From contig DASQOR010000059.1 in NCBI GenBank assembly GCA_035644395.1, positions 124,001 through 188,000 of the forward strand: a stretch of DNA of 64,000 bases, read 5' to 3'. A program made the position numbers and the translations under genes. The DNA comes from JBGPLJ01 sp035644395 (lineage in GTDB: Bacteria > Pseudomonadota > Gammaproteobacteria > Steroidobacterales > Steroidobacteraceae). Each line of letters begins with the position of its first letter. Within the stretch, counting starts at the first letter, position 1. The notes beneath the pieces were generated by a model. The model was not told where the DNA came from. It worked only from the letters and a program-made list of their open reading frames with translations, and searched no databases. Shown here in pieces: positions 18,477 through 25,331 of this stretch.

Positions 18477-18793
18477 ACCGCGTCGAGCTCCGCCTTCGCG
18501 CGGTCGCGCGTGGCGGCGAACTCGGCGTCCGCCTCGTTCATGCACGTCATGGCGTCGGAATTCCTGAGCTTCGTGCATTTGGAAATCGCGAAATTGCGGT
18601 CGCCATCCGCCTTGCGGACCGTGTTGTCGAAGGCCATCTCCGCATTCGCAATCTCCTTGGAGCGCGCCGCATCGTTGGGCGCCTTGATCGAGATCTGCGC
18701 GGTGTCCACCTTGTCGGACGCGGTCCGGCTGCAGCCGGCGCTGAAGGCCAGGACGGCGGCCAGGGCGATAAGGATCGTGGGTCTCATCGTCAT
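18467..18793 (-). CDS. small lipoprotein driven by a sigma-54 promoter
   Basis: 108-residue predicted lipoprotein: signal ending in AFSAGC, then a charged alpha-helical mature part of about 85 residues with two Cys (ISKCTKLRNSDAMTC). No domain recognised. The ATG at 18793 has GGAG 8 bases upstream; the ATG two codons later is an alternative. A near-consensus -24/-12 promoter lies at 18841-18856 on this strand, with a predicted start about 37 bases before the ATG and a TGTCGG-N7-CCGACA palindrome about 110-130 bases upstream of it. The divergent neighbour is a sigma-54 activator, the natural candidate regulator. Probably an envelope stress protein (inference). Confidence 0.8.
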   Translation of the reverse strand: MTMRPTILIALAAVLAFSAGCSRTASDKVDTAQISIKAPNDAARSKEIANAEMAFDNTVRKADGDRNFAISKCTKLRNSDAMTCMNEADAEFAATRDRAKAELDAVRM

Positions 18794-18840
18794 ACCGTGA
18801 ACTCCGTTCGTGGGCGCAAGCGCCGTTCGCTGAAGTCCGT

Positions 18841-18856
18841 TGCAACCGATATGCCA
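18841..18856 (-). promoter_or_regulatory. sigma-54 promoter of the small lipoprotein gene
   Basis: The minus strand reads TGGCATATCGGTTGCA. It keeps the invariant GG and GC dinucleotides at exact -24/-12 spacing and the flanking TGGCA and TTGCA of the consensus TGGCACGN4TTGCA. Confidence 0.8.
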
Positions 18857-18940
18857 GCCCGCCCGCCGGCGGGATCGGCCTTGTGGCGCTGCGCGGCGCT
18901 CGCGGGCTCCGCCATTGCCCGCCAGCGCCTTATAGGAATT

Positions 18941-18959
18941 TGTCGGACAAACACCGACA
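18941..18959. promoter_or_regulatory. candidate enhancer site for the sigma-54 activator
   Basis: TGTCGG-ACAAACA-CCGACA, 6-base inverted arms 13 bases apart, overlapping a second palindrome TTTGTC-G-GACAAA (18939-18951). It lies between the divergent lipoprotein and activator genes, about 110-130 bases upstream of the predicted lipoprotein transcript start, the usual enhancer distance. Confidence 0.5.
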
Positions 18960-19087
18960 CGGGGTCGCGCGAGTTCCGAGGGCAGCTTCGGTCATTGCTG
19001 ATGGTGCGCGGACCTGCCTTGCAATGAAAATTGTGCCGCACGTCATGTAACGCGTACACGACCGAACAAAGCATCAGGAGGACGAGA

Positions 19088-20089
19088 ATGAATGCCGGGG
19101 AAGTGAGTCAGGAAGAAATCATTGCACCGTCCGCGCCGCTGCCTCTGATAGGCGAATCGGCGCCCATGCAGGAAGTCATCCGCCTGATCGAGCGCGTGGC
19201 GCCGACCGAGGCGAGCGTCCTTGTTACCGGCGAGAGCGGCAGCGGCAAGGAACTCGTCGCGCAGATGATCCACGCCCGCAGTGCGCGGGCGGCCGGGCCA
19301 TTCGTCGCGATCAATTGCGGCGCCATTCCCGCGGGCCTCATCGAGGCCGAGCTCTTCGGTTACGAGAAGGGCAGTTTCACGGGCGCCGGCCGTGCGCACG
19401 CCGGCGTGTTCGAACGGGCGGAAGGTGGAACGCTGCTGCTCGACGAGGTGACGGAAATGCCGCTCGACATGCAGACGCGGCTCCTGCGGGTGCTCGAGAC
19501 CCGCACGCTCTACCGCGTCGGCGGCGCGACGCAAGTCGCGATCGACGTCCGCGTGATCGCCGCGACCAACCGCTCGCCGGCCAGCGCGGTGCGCGATGGA
19601 CAGCTGCGCGAGGACATCCTCTACCGGCTCGCCGTGTTTCCCGTGCCGGTGCCGCCCCTGCGTGTGCGGGGCGATGACGTCGAACGGCTCGCGGATCATT
19701 TCCTCGCTGAGCTCAACAAGGCGGCGGGAAGTGCGAAGCGCTTCTCCGATGCGGCGCGGGCGAGCCTCAAGGCTCATGCCTGGCCGGGCAACGTGCGGGA
19801 GCTGCGCAACTGCATCGAGCGGGCGTTCATCCTCGCCGACAGCGTGCTCGAGATCGAGCCGCTGCTCATCGACGCCGGCGAGCCGGCGAAGCAGACGGTC
19901 ATCGACCGCACGCGGCTCGAGATCCGCGTCGGCTCGCGCATCGACGACGTCGAGCGCTCGCTCATCGAGGCGACGCTCGCCCATTTCGAAGGCAACAAGC
20001 GGCGTGCGGCAGAAACGCTGGGATGCAGCCTGAAGACGCTGTATAACAAGCTGAACAGCTACTGCCGCAAGCAGGAATATGCGAACTAG
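19088..20089 (+). CDS. sigma-54-dependent activator without receiver domain
   Basis: 333-residue bacterial enhancer-binding protein. The AAA+ domain fills residues about 15-250: Walker A TGESGSGKE, the sigma-54 contact loop GSFTGA (Ser for the usual Ala), Walker B GGTLLLDEV, sensor I RVIAATN and the arginine region REDILYRL. The C-terminus is a Fis-type helix-turn-helix (GNKRRAAETLGCSLKTLYNK). Only about 14 residues precede the AAA+ domain, so there is no phosphorylation or ligand-binding module; control must be by expression, by a partner such as a PspA-like inhibitor, or by the receiver proteins nearby. ATG 19088 follows a perfect AGGAGG. Three sigma-54 promoters in this island are its likely targets. 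Confidence 0.92.
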   Translation: MNAGEVSQEEIIAPSAPLPLIGESAPMQEVIRLIERVAPTEASVLVTGESGSGKELVAQMIHARSARAAGPFVAINCGAIPAGLIEAELFGYEKGSFTGAGRAHAGVFERAEGGTLLLDEVTEMPLDMQTRLLRVLETRTLYRVGGATQVAIDVRVIAATNRSPASAVRDGQLREDILYRLAVFPVPVPPLRVRGDDVERLADHFLAELNKAAGSAKRFSDAARASLKAHAWPGNVRELRNCIERAFILADSVLEIEPLLIDAGEPAKQTVIDRTRLEIRVGSRIDDVERSLIEATLAHFEGNKRRAAETLGCSLKTLYNKLNSYCRKQEYAN

Positions 20090-20116
20090 CAATCGGCCAG
20101 CGAAGGGAGAGAGCCC

Positions 20117-20749
20117 GTGGCAAGCATACTGATCGCCGATGACCATGCCGTCGTACGCGCCGGCCTCAGGCAGTTCCTCGACGAGGATTCGAACATCGTC
20201 GAGGTCGGCGAGGCCGCGAGCGGCGGCGAGACGCTCGACCAGCTGCGCGCGAAGGACTGGGACCTGGTGCTGCTCGACATCAACATGCCGGATCGCAGCG
20301 GCATCGATGTCTTGAGGCACATCCGCTCGGGTTATCCGCGCGTGCGGGTGCTCGTGCTGAGCGGATTGCCGGAGCGCCAGTACGCGCTCAACGTCCTGCG
20401 CGCGGGCGCCTCGGGCTATCTCGCCAAGGACGCGGCGGCCGACGAACTCATGCGGGCGGTGCACACCGTGCTCAACGGGCGGCGCTACGTGAGCGCGTCG
20501 CTCGCGGAGCTGCTGGTCGAGGATCTCGATGCGGATCGCGACAAGCCGCTGCACGAGAGCCTGTCGGCCCGCGAATTCCAGATCTTCTGCAAGCTCTCGG
20601 CCGGGCGCGGCGTCTCCGAGATCGCGAAGGAGCTGTCGCTCAGCGTCAAGACCGTCAGCACCTATCGCACGCGGATCCTGGAGAAGATGAAGTTCACGAC
20701 CAACGCCGATCTCACTTCGTACGCGCTCAGAACCGGCATCATCCAGTAG
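20117..20749 (+). CDS. NarL/RcsB-type response regulator (LuxR HTH)
   Basis: 210-residue two-domain regulator starting with GTG. Receiver: acidic pair D8-D9, phospho-acceptor D54 (LVLLDINMP), and the conserved Lys in GYLAKD near residue 104. C-terminal LuxR helix-turn-helix: LSAREFQIFCKLSAGRGVSE then SVKTVSTYRTRILEKM. It is 27 bases after the sigma-54 activator gene, with a purine-rich site GGGAG before the GTG, so they are likely co-transcribed. The CHASE3 kinase at 21756-23153 (HisKA_3 type) is its natural partner, since NarL-type regulators pair with that kinase class. The TAGGA-N4-TCCTA palindrome just after this gene resembles an RcsB box and may be its site. Confidence 0.92.
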   Translation: MASILIADDHAVVRAGLRQFLDEDSNIVEVGEAASGGETLDQLRAKDWDLVLLDINMPDRSGIDVLRHIRSGYPRVRVLVLSGLPERQYALNVLRAGASGYLAKDAAADELMRAVHTVLNGRRYVSASLAELLVEDLDADRDKPLHESLSAREFQIFCKLSAGRGVSEIAKELSLSVKTVSTYRTRILEKMKFTTNADLTSYALRTGIIQ

Positions 20750-20758
20750 TCATAGGAC

Positions 20759-20781
20759 TGTAGGACGACTCCTACATGCGG
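20759..20781 (+). promoter_or_regulatory. TGTAGGA-N8-ACATGCGG element, RcsB-box-like
   Basis: TGTAGGA (20759-20765), 8 bases, ACATGCGG (20774-20781). The central part TAGGA-CGAC-TCCTA is a perfect inverted repeat. The same 7+8+8 arrangement is found in the other orientation before the histidine kinase (23177-23199). It lies just upstream of the receiver gene. Confidence 0.6.
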
Positions 20782-20837
20782 TCATGTGAACAATGGGCGG
20801 ACAGAAAACCAGCGAGCTTCTAGACTCGAGTAGCCAA

Positions 20838-21254
20838 ATGGCGACATCGTCGGAAATCATGTCCGCAACCGCGTGCCTGCGCGTGCTCCTCGTCGAAGAT
20901 TCCGCGGTGCTTGCCGAACGGATCTCGGAGCTCATCGACGCGATTCCCGATATCGAACTCATCGGCGTCGTGGACTCGGAGAGCGAGGCCGTCGGCGCCG
21001 TGCGCCGTGGCGGCGTCGATGTGCTCATCCTCGACCTGCACTTGAGGCAAGGGACGGGCTTCGGAGTGATGCGCGCGGTGGCCGCGCTCGCTGCCAAGCC
21101 GCACATCGTCGTCCTGACCAACTACGACCTGCCCGAGTACCAGAGCGCGGCGATGGGACTCGGCGCGAGTTTCTTCCTCGACAAGGCGCGCGACTACAGC
21201 CGCTTGCCGCAGATCCTCACGGAAATTTGCCGCGCCGCGCGCAATGGCGGCTGA
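20838..21254 (+). CDS. stand-alone receiver domain protein
   Basis: About 138 residues made of one response-regulator receiver and nothing else. The acid pocket is in VLLVEDS, the phospho-acceptor in VLILDLHL, the switch Thr in VVLTNYD and the Lys in FFLDKARD. There is no output domain, so it should act by protein contact or as a phosphate sink. Starts at 20793, 20838 or 20859 are all possible; none has a good ribosome site, and the first falls only 12 bases after the RcsB-like box, so 20838 is a compromise. It lies between the regulator and CsbD genes. It may tune the CHASE3 kinase or the receiver-less sigma-54 activator. Confidence 0.82.
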   Translation: MATSSEIMSATACLRVLLVEDSAVLAERISELIDAIPDIELIGVVDSESEAVGAVRRGGVDVLILDLHLRQGTGFGVMRAVAALAAKPHIVVLTNYDLPEYQSAAMGLGASFFLDKARDYSRLPQILTEICRAARNGG

Positions 21255-21367
21255 GCGCCGCTTCCCGGGTAATTGATTCCGCCGATCCTGAAAATCTTGC
21301 ACGCGAGGCGCTCCGCGCTCGCGTCGATGAAAGCGCTTTTCCGCCGGAAAGGGTCGTGCCACGGCGA

Positions 21368-21383
21368 TGGCATGCGACTTGCT
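21368..21383 (+). promoter_or_regulatory. sigma-54 promoter of csbD-like gene
   Basis: TGGCATGCGACTTGCT matches the consensus TGGCACGN4TTGCW at all but one fixed position, with exact GG/GC spacing. The predicted transcript start near 21394 leaves a leader of about 34 bases before the CsbD ATG at 21428. Confidence 0.82.
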
Positions 21384-21427
21384 TTCCTTCCTGCGCGCCG
21401 ACCCATCGACAACCTAAGGAGCGATTC

Positions 21428-21691
21428 ATGAACCTCGAACGCATGCAGGGCAATTGGAAGCAGTTCAGGGGCAAGGTGCGGGAGAAGTGGGGCAAGCTCA
21501 CCGACGACCAGCTCGACGTGATCAACGGCCGCCGCGAGATTCTCGCGGGCAAGATCCAGGAGGCCTACGGAATCAGCAAGGAGGAAGCGGAGCGCGAGAT
21601 CAAGGACTGGGAAGCGACGTTCAGACCGCAGGATGCGAACGCGGATGAGTACACCGAAGCGGAGCAGACGCGGGTGAATGCCCGCCGCTAG
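21428..21691 (+). CDS. CsbD family stress protein
   Basis: 87-residue CsbD-like protein: starts MNLERMQGNWKQFRGKVREK, with the family's W-x2-x-KG-x2-K-W-G-x-L-T-D-D-x-L pattern and a GKIQEAYGISKEEAEREIKD helix. CsbD proteins are abundant, natively flexible stress proteins of unknown action. AAGGAG stands 7 bases before the ATG. It has its own sigma-54 promoter, rare for this family and consistent with the activator encoded 1.3 kb upstream. A GC-rich hairpin separates it from the convergent kinase gene. Confidence 0.92.
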   Translation: MNLERMQGNWKQFRGKVREKWGKLTDDQLDVINGRREILAGKIQEAYGISKEEAEREIKDWEATFRPQDANADEYTEAEQTRVNARR

Positions 21692-21708
21692 AACGTCTGC
21701 GATGCAGG

Positions 21709-21741
21709 CCGCCCGCGGTCCCCGCGTGGGGCCGCGGGCGG
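21709..21741. terminator. GC-rich hairpin between convergent csbD-like and kinase genes
   Basis: CCGCCCGCGG-T-CCCC pairs with GGGG-CCGCGGGCGG around a GCGT loop (14 bp, one bulged T). No T-run follows, so it would be a weak intrinsic terminator or a protective structure. Confidence 0.55.
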
Positions 21742-21755
21742 AGGGCGGGGTGCAA

Positions 21756-23153
21756 TCAAGCGGCGCTGGTGCCTGCGGCGAGCACCCGCTCGGCCGGGAT
21801 CGCCACCGTCAGCACGGTGCCCCGGCCAACCGGACAATTCAGTTCAAAGCGTCCACCGAGCGCGAGCACCCGATGACGCATCGATGCGAGCCCGTGCGAC
21901 CCGATCGCGCGCAGCCGGTCGGGCGAGATGCCACGGCCGTCGTCGCTGATGCGCAGCGTGAATTCACTCCCGTCGATGGCGACCCACACGTCGACGGACC
22001 GCGCCTGGGCGTGCTTGAGGATGTTGGTGAGCGATTCCTGCAGGATGCGGAACACGGCGATCGACGCTTCCGGCGTGAAGCCCGGCTCGTCATGCGGGTA
22101 GGTTTCCGTGCACTTCAGGCCCGCCCGGCCGCAGCTTTCCTTGAACTGCCAGCGCATCGCCGCGAACAGGCCCATGCTGTCGAGCAGCGTCGGGCGCAGC
22201 TCTTCGACCACCCGGCGCTTCAGATCGACGCCGGCGCTCAGGTAGTCGTGGATGCGCTTGATCCGCTGCTTCACGTCGCCCTCCATCGCGGGCGTGTGCT
22301 GCTCGACCCAGGAGAGGTCCATGCGCGATGCGACGAGCAGGCCCCCAAGCTCATCGTGAAGCTCACGCGCGAGCGCGTACTTTTCCCGTTCGGATACGGA
22401 CTGCAGGTGGGTCGAAAGCGTCGCCAGTTCCTGCGTGCGCTCGTTCACCAGGCGCTCGAGGTCCTCTTTCTCCCCGCGCAGTTCCGTCGTCTGCTGCGAG
22501 CGCCGGTGCAGGTCCTTGTAGACGAGCCGGAAGGCGATCACGACGAGCAGGATATTGAGCGCGGCGCCGCCCGCGGTGAGCCAGCGAGTCGCGCGCAGGT
22601 CCGTGCGCCAGCCGGATGTCGCATCGGTCAGTTCCTTCGTCTCGTCGCTGCGCAGCGTGCTCGAGATCTGGCGGATGTCGTCCATGACCTGCTCGCCGAA
22701 GTCCGTGCGCACGAGCTGGATGGCGCGCGTCGCCCCTTGTGCTTCATAGAGCGCCAGGGTCGCTTCCTGCTCGCCGATCTTCTTGCCGGTGAGCGTGCGC
22801 AGGTCGCGGATGCGCGTCAGCGCGGCGGCGTTGCCGTCATAACTCTCGCGCAGGTGGTTGAGCGCGCTGTCGAGCTTCGGCGCCGACGCGCGGTAGGGCG
22901 CAAGGTAGGTCGGATCGCCGGTGAGCAGGTAGCCGCGCTGCGAGGCTTCCGCGTCACGAATGAGCGCGAGAAAGTCCGCAAGCGCCTGCTGGCGCACCTG
23001 GGAAACGCGCACCCGCTGGTTCGCCTTTTCGAGTCGTATCTGTCCGGCGGACGCGAGAAAGAAAAGACCCGCGAGAAACGCGATGAGGAGGATCGGCGGT
23101 ATGGCGATGTACCACCGGCCCCGGTCGCCGAGCGCTTCACCGAAAATATTCAC
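21756..23153 (-). CDS. CHASE3 sensor histidine kinase (NarX/DegS-type core)
   Basis: 465-residue inner-membrane kinase. First helix about residues 15-37, a periplasmic CHASE3 sensor (RQQALADFLALIRDAEASQRGYLLTG is typical; quoted part AEASQRGYLLTGDPTYL), second helix about 193-214, a coiled-coil linker, then a HisKA_3 dimerisation domain with the phospho-His in ARELHDELGG and an HATPase domain with the N box ESLTNILKHA and G box DDGRGIS. HisKA_3 kinases phosphorylate NarL-type regulators, here most likely the one at 20117. The promoter region is shared with the divergent DUF1328 operon and contains the TGTAGGA-N8-ACATGCGG element 24 bases before its ATG, suggesting autoregulation. Confidence 0.93.
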   Translation of the reverse strand: MNIFGEALGDRGRWYIAIPPILLIAFLAGLFFLASAGQIRLEKANQRVRVSQVRQQALADFLALIRDAEASQRGYLLTGDPTYLAPYRASAPKLDSALNHLRESYDGNAAALTRIRDLRTLTGKKIGEQEATLALYEAQGATRAIQLVRTDFGEQVMDDIRQISSTLRSDETKELTDATSGWRTDLRATRWLTAGGAALNILLVVIAFRLVYKDLHRRSQQTTELRGEKEDLERLVNERTQELATLSTHLQSVSEREKYALARELHDELGGLLVASRMDLSWVEQHTPAMEGDVKQRIKRIHDYLSAGVDLKRRVVEELRPTLLDSMGLFAAMRWQFKESCGRAGLKCTETYPHDEPGFTPEASIAVFRILQESLTNILKHAQARSVDVWVAIDGSEFTLRISDDGRGISPDRLRAIGSHGLASMRHRVLALGGRFELNCPVGRGTVLTVAIPAERVLAAGTSAA

Positions 23154-23176
23154 GCGCCGAGCCTACCACCGTTGTC

Positions 23177-23199
23177 CCGCATGTGAGCAGTTTCCTACA
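23177..23199 (-). promoter_or_regulatory. second TGTAGGA-N8-ACATGCGG element
   Basis: On the minus strand TGTAGGA (23199-23193), 8 bases, ACATGCGG (23184-23177), the same layout as at 20759-20781. It lies in the 156-base gap between the divergent kinase and DUF1328 genes and could serve both. Confidence 0.6.
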
Positions 23200-23309
23200 G
23201 ACAGCGCTGTCTTGTACCGATGGCGGCGCCGGCCCGCGCGCGACGACACTTGCGCACAAGACCGCTGCGCCGTCGCGGGCGTCCGGCAAGCCACAGGCAG
23301 GAGAACCGC

Positions 23310-23474
23310 ATGCTTCACTACGCCGTCGTTTTCTTCGTGATCGCGCTGGTCGCGGCCGTGTTCGGCTTTACCGGCATCGCCGCCGGTGCCGCGGGGATCG
23401 CCAAGATCCTCTTCTTCGTCTTCCTGATCGGCGCCGTCATCGCGTTCCTTCTCAATGTCACGCGCAGGGTCTAA
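23310..23474 (+). CDS. DUF1328 small membrane protein (YtjA-like)
   Basis: 54-residue protein with two membrane helices: MLHYAVVFFVIALVAAVFGF, a glycine/alanine hinge and ILFFVFLIGAVIAFLL. Size and pattern (FxxxAxxxAxFGFxGxAxxxAxIAKILFxxF) are those of the DUF1328/YtjA family found beside CsbD and BON genes in proteobacterial stress loci. GGAG lies 6 bases before the ATG. First gene of an operon that runs to the AI-2E permease. Molecular function unknown. Confidence 0.92.
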   Translation: MLHYAVVFFVIALVAAVFGFTGIAAGAAGIAKILFFVFLIGAVIAFLLNVTRRV

Positions 23475-23477
23475 GCC

Positions 23478-23834
23478 ATGAATCACACTGCTTCCGCCGC
23501 TGACGGGGCGAGCGATCAGCTCAAGGCATCCGCACGACGGACGGGCCGCGCCGCGTCCGGCGAGATGAAGAATCTCCTCGCCGACGTCGAGGACCTCATC
23601 GCACGCATCGGTGACGTCAAGGATGCGGAGGTCGCGCGCCTGCGCACGAAGCTCAGGGACTCGATCGATTCCGCCAAGGACGGCATGGCGGGCAGCGCCG
23701 AGACGCTCAAGCGCCGCGCCCGCGAGGCGGCGGGCACGGCCGATGATTACGTGCGCGGCAGTCCGTGGCAGGCCATCGGAGTTGCAGCGCTGGTCGGCAT
23801 CGCGCTCGGCTACGTCGCGTCGCGTCGTTCGTGA
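23478..23834 (+). CDS. DUF883 protein (ElaB/YqjD-like ribosome-tethering type)
   Basis: 118 residues: a long amphipathic helical part (about residues 10-90) with regular charged heptads and a C-terminal membrane anchor, PWQAIGVAALVGIALGYVAS, whose G-x3-G-x3-G spacing is the DUF883 signature. Escherichia coli YqjD and ElaB are stationary-phase proteins that tie ribosomes to the inner membrane; the same role is likely. It starts 3 bases after the DUF1328 stop. Confidence 0.9.
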   Translation: MNHTASAADGASDQLKASARRTGRAASGEMKNLLADVEDLIARIGDVKDAEVARLRTKLRDSIDSAKDGMAGSAETLKRRAREAAGTADDYVRGSPWQAIGVAALVGIALGYVASRRS

Positions 23835-23869
23835 GCGCCGGATCGCATTGATAACCGCTGTTGGAAGCG

Positions 23870-24271
23870 ATGGGCATCGGCACACTGTTGTCGCTCCAGC
23901 GGGCTGCCCCGGTCCTGCTTCGCCACTTGAGCGCGTACGCCGAGCTGGCGGAGCAGGACCTGGCGGTGTCGAAGGTGGAAGTGGCGGCGAGTATCCGCGC
24001 GGGCGTGAGTCTCGTCGTGAGCGCGATCTTCGCGCTCATGATGATCTGCGCTTGCGTCATCGCGGCGACCTGGGACACGCAATATCGCTTCACGGCGGTC
24101 GCCACGATGGCGGCGGTCTTCATCGCCGCGGTGATCGTCTCCGCGCTCATCCTGGCAAGGGCGCCGAAGCGACGCCCCTTTGCCGCCGTGCGCGGCGAGT
24201 GGCAGCGGGACCGGCTGCTGCTCGAGCAGCTGATGTCGCAGGCGGAAGGCAGCGGTGAGCGCGGACGCTGA
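23870..24271 (+). CDS. YqjE-like phage holin superfamily III membrane protein
   Basis: 133 residues with two adjacent helices (about 44-66 and 72-96) flanked by amphipathic helices, as in YqjE/phage_holin_3_6 proteins that follow yqjD in many genomes. ATG at 23870 (GGAAG close upstream) was taken; a TTG at 23861 is also possible. Its last 17 bases overlap the next gene. Despite the family name there is no sign of lysis function; it is probably a membrane partner of the DUF883 protein. Confidence 0.8.
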   Translation: MGIGTLLSLQRAAPVLLRHLSAYAELAEQDLAVSKVEVAASIRAGVSLVVSAIFALMMICACVIAATWDTQYRFTAVATMAAVFIAAVIVSALILARAPKRRPFAAVRGEWQRDRLLLEQLMSQAEGSGERGR

Positions 24272-24548
24272 AGCCGCACACGCCCGCCTCGCCGAGTCGC
24301 GAGTCGCGCTCAGACAGATGCTCGACTCCGGCGATGACGATGCCGGGGACGGCGGCGGGTCGTTTCCGAGAAGCCGGACGATGCGCCTCCTGGTCGAGCA
24401 TCCGGCGCTTGCAATCGCCGCGGCGGTGGTCGGCGGGATGCTGATCCTGAAGCCGGGGACGCTGCGGCGCGTGGCGCGGACGGTTCCGCTCGCCGCAGTG
24501 GGCCGCATGCTCCTGATGCGCTACCTCGCCCGCAGCCTTGGCTCCTGA
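24255..24548 (+). CDS. small membrane protein, YqjK-like position
   Basis: 97 residues, GTG start inside the preceding gene (17-base overlap). An acidic N-terminal half with ARLAESRVALRQML is followed by one hydrophobic segment (HPALAIAAAVVGGMLIL) and a basic amphipathic tail. Order (DUF1328, DUF883, YqjE, this) suggests the third member of the yqjD-yqjE-yqjK trio, though similarity is too weak to assert. Function unknown. Confidence 0.7.
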   Translation: MSADAEAAHARLAESRVALRQMLDSGDDDAGDGGGSFPRSRTMRLLVEHPALAIAAAVVGGMLILKPGTLRRVARTVPLAAVGRMLLMRYLARSLGS

Positions 24549-24560
24549 AGGAGACGATCG

Positions 24561-24686
24561 ATGACCCTGCTCAGCAACATCGCCGCCATACGCAAGCGCG
24601 TAAGGCGGCACTTGCCGCCGAAGAAGGCCCCGCTGGTCGAAGACGACGAACGGCCGGCGGATCCGGTGCCGCGGGTGATGAAATGA
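24561..24686 (+). CDS. 41-residue basic small protein before SOD
   Basis: Short ORF with an excellent ribosome site (AAGGAG, 8 bases before ATG) and a stop that overlaps the SOD start (ATGA). The first half is basic and helical (MTLLSNIAAIRKRVRRHLPP), the second half acidic and Pro-rich. The translational coupling argues that it is real and made with the dismutase. No family recognised; it might bind nucleic acid or membrane through the basic helix. Confidence 0.65.
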   Translation: MTLLSNIAAIRKRVRRHLPPKKAPLVEDDERPADPVPRVMK

Positions 24687-25327
24687 ACGCGACACGCCAG
24701 GCAAGGGCTGAAGCCGAGCCCGCGGGCGCGCCGCCCGAGCAGTTCACCGCGCGCAAGTTCGATCTGTCGGGCGTCCATGGGCTCTCGAAGCACGCCATCG
24801 ACCTGCACCTCGCGCTCTACGAAGGCTACGTGAAGGAGACGAACTCGCTCCTCGGTCACCTCTACGAGGCGACGCAATCCGACTCGAGCTCGACCGCGGA
24901 GCAGCTGCGCTTCGACGGCCTGGTGCGCCGCTTTGCCTTCGAACGCAACGGCATGGCGCTGCACGAGCTCTTTTTCGAAGCCCTGGACGGCAGGGGAGTG
25001 GCCCCGGCCGCGAGCGGCGTCTTCATGGAGGCGCTGGATGCGAGCTACGGCGGTTTTGACGCCTGGAAGCGCGACGTGCTGCGGCTCTCGCGCACGCGCG
25101 GTGTCGGCTGGGTCCTCACCTTTCGCTCCGCGGGCAGTAATCGCGTGACCAACGTGTGGGTCGACGATCACCGGCGGGGGTTGCTCGCCGGGATGAAGCC
25201 GATCGCGGCCTTCGATTTCTGGGAGCACGCCTATCTGCTCGATTTCAAGCCGGGCGAGCGCGAGAAGTACCTGCAGGTGCTGTTCGACAATTATTGCTGG
25301 GACATCGTCGAAACACGGTGCCAGTGA
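24683..25327 (+). CDS. Fe/Mn-type superoxide dismutase, divergent subfamily
   Basis: 214-residue SOD-fold protein. The C-terminal ligand pair D and H is in FDFWEHAYLLDF, the second-helix His in NGMALHELFFEAL and a first-helix His in DLHLALYEGYV. In canonical SODs the first His is 8 residues before the Tyr of the YV pair; here the distance is 7, so the first ligand may be shifted. The N-terminal 20 residues are a polar extension without an export signal, so it should be cytosolic. It belongs to the stress operon and is followed 4 bases later by the AI-2E permease. Superoxide dismutation is likely but not certain. Confidence 0.78.
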   Translation: MNATRQARAEAEPAGAPPEQFTARKFDLSGVHGLSKHAIDLHLALYEGYVKETNSLLGHLYEATQSDSSSTAEQLRFDGLVRRFAFERNGMALHELFFEALDGRGVAPAASGVFMEALDASYGGFDAWKRDVLRLSRTRGVGWVLTFRSAGSNRVTNVWVDDHRRGLLAGMKPIAAFDFWEHAYLLDFKPGEREKYLQVLFDNYCWDIVETRCQ

Positions 25328-25331
25328 GCCC

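Noticed and set aside
19008..19023. Possible sigma-54 promoter before the activator gene itself
   Set aside because: The -12 TTGCA is good, but the -24 reads CG; no invariant GG at the required spacing.
23239..23254. Possible sigma-54 promoter before the DUF1328 gene
   Set aside because: TTGC is present at the right distance, but the -24 dinucleotide is GC, not GG.
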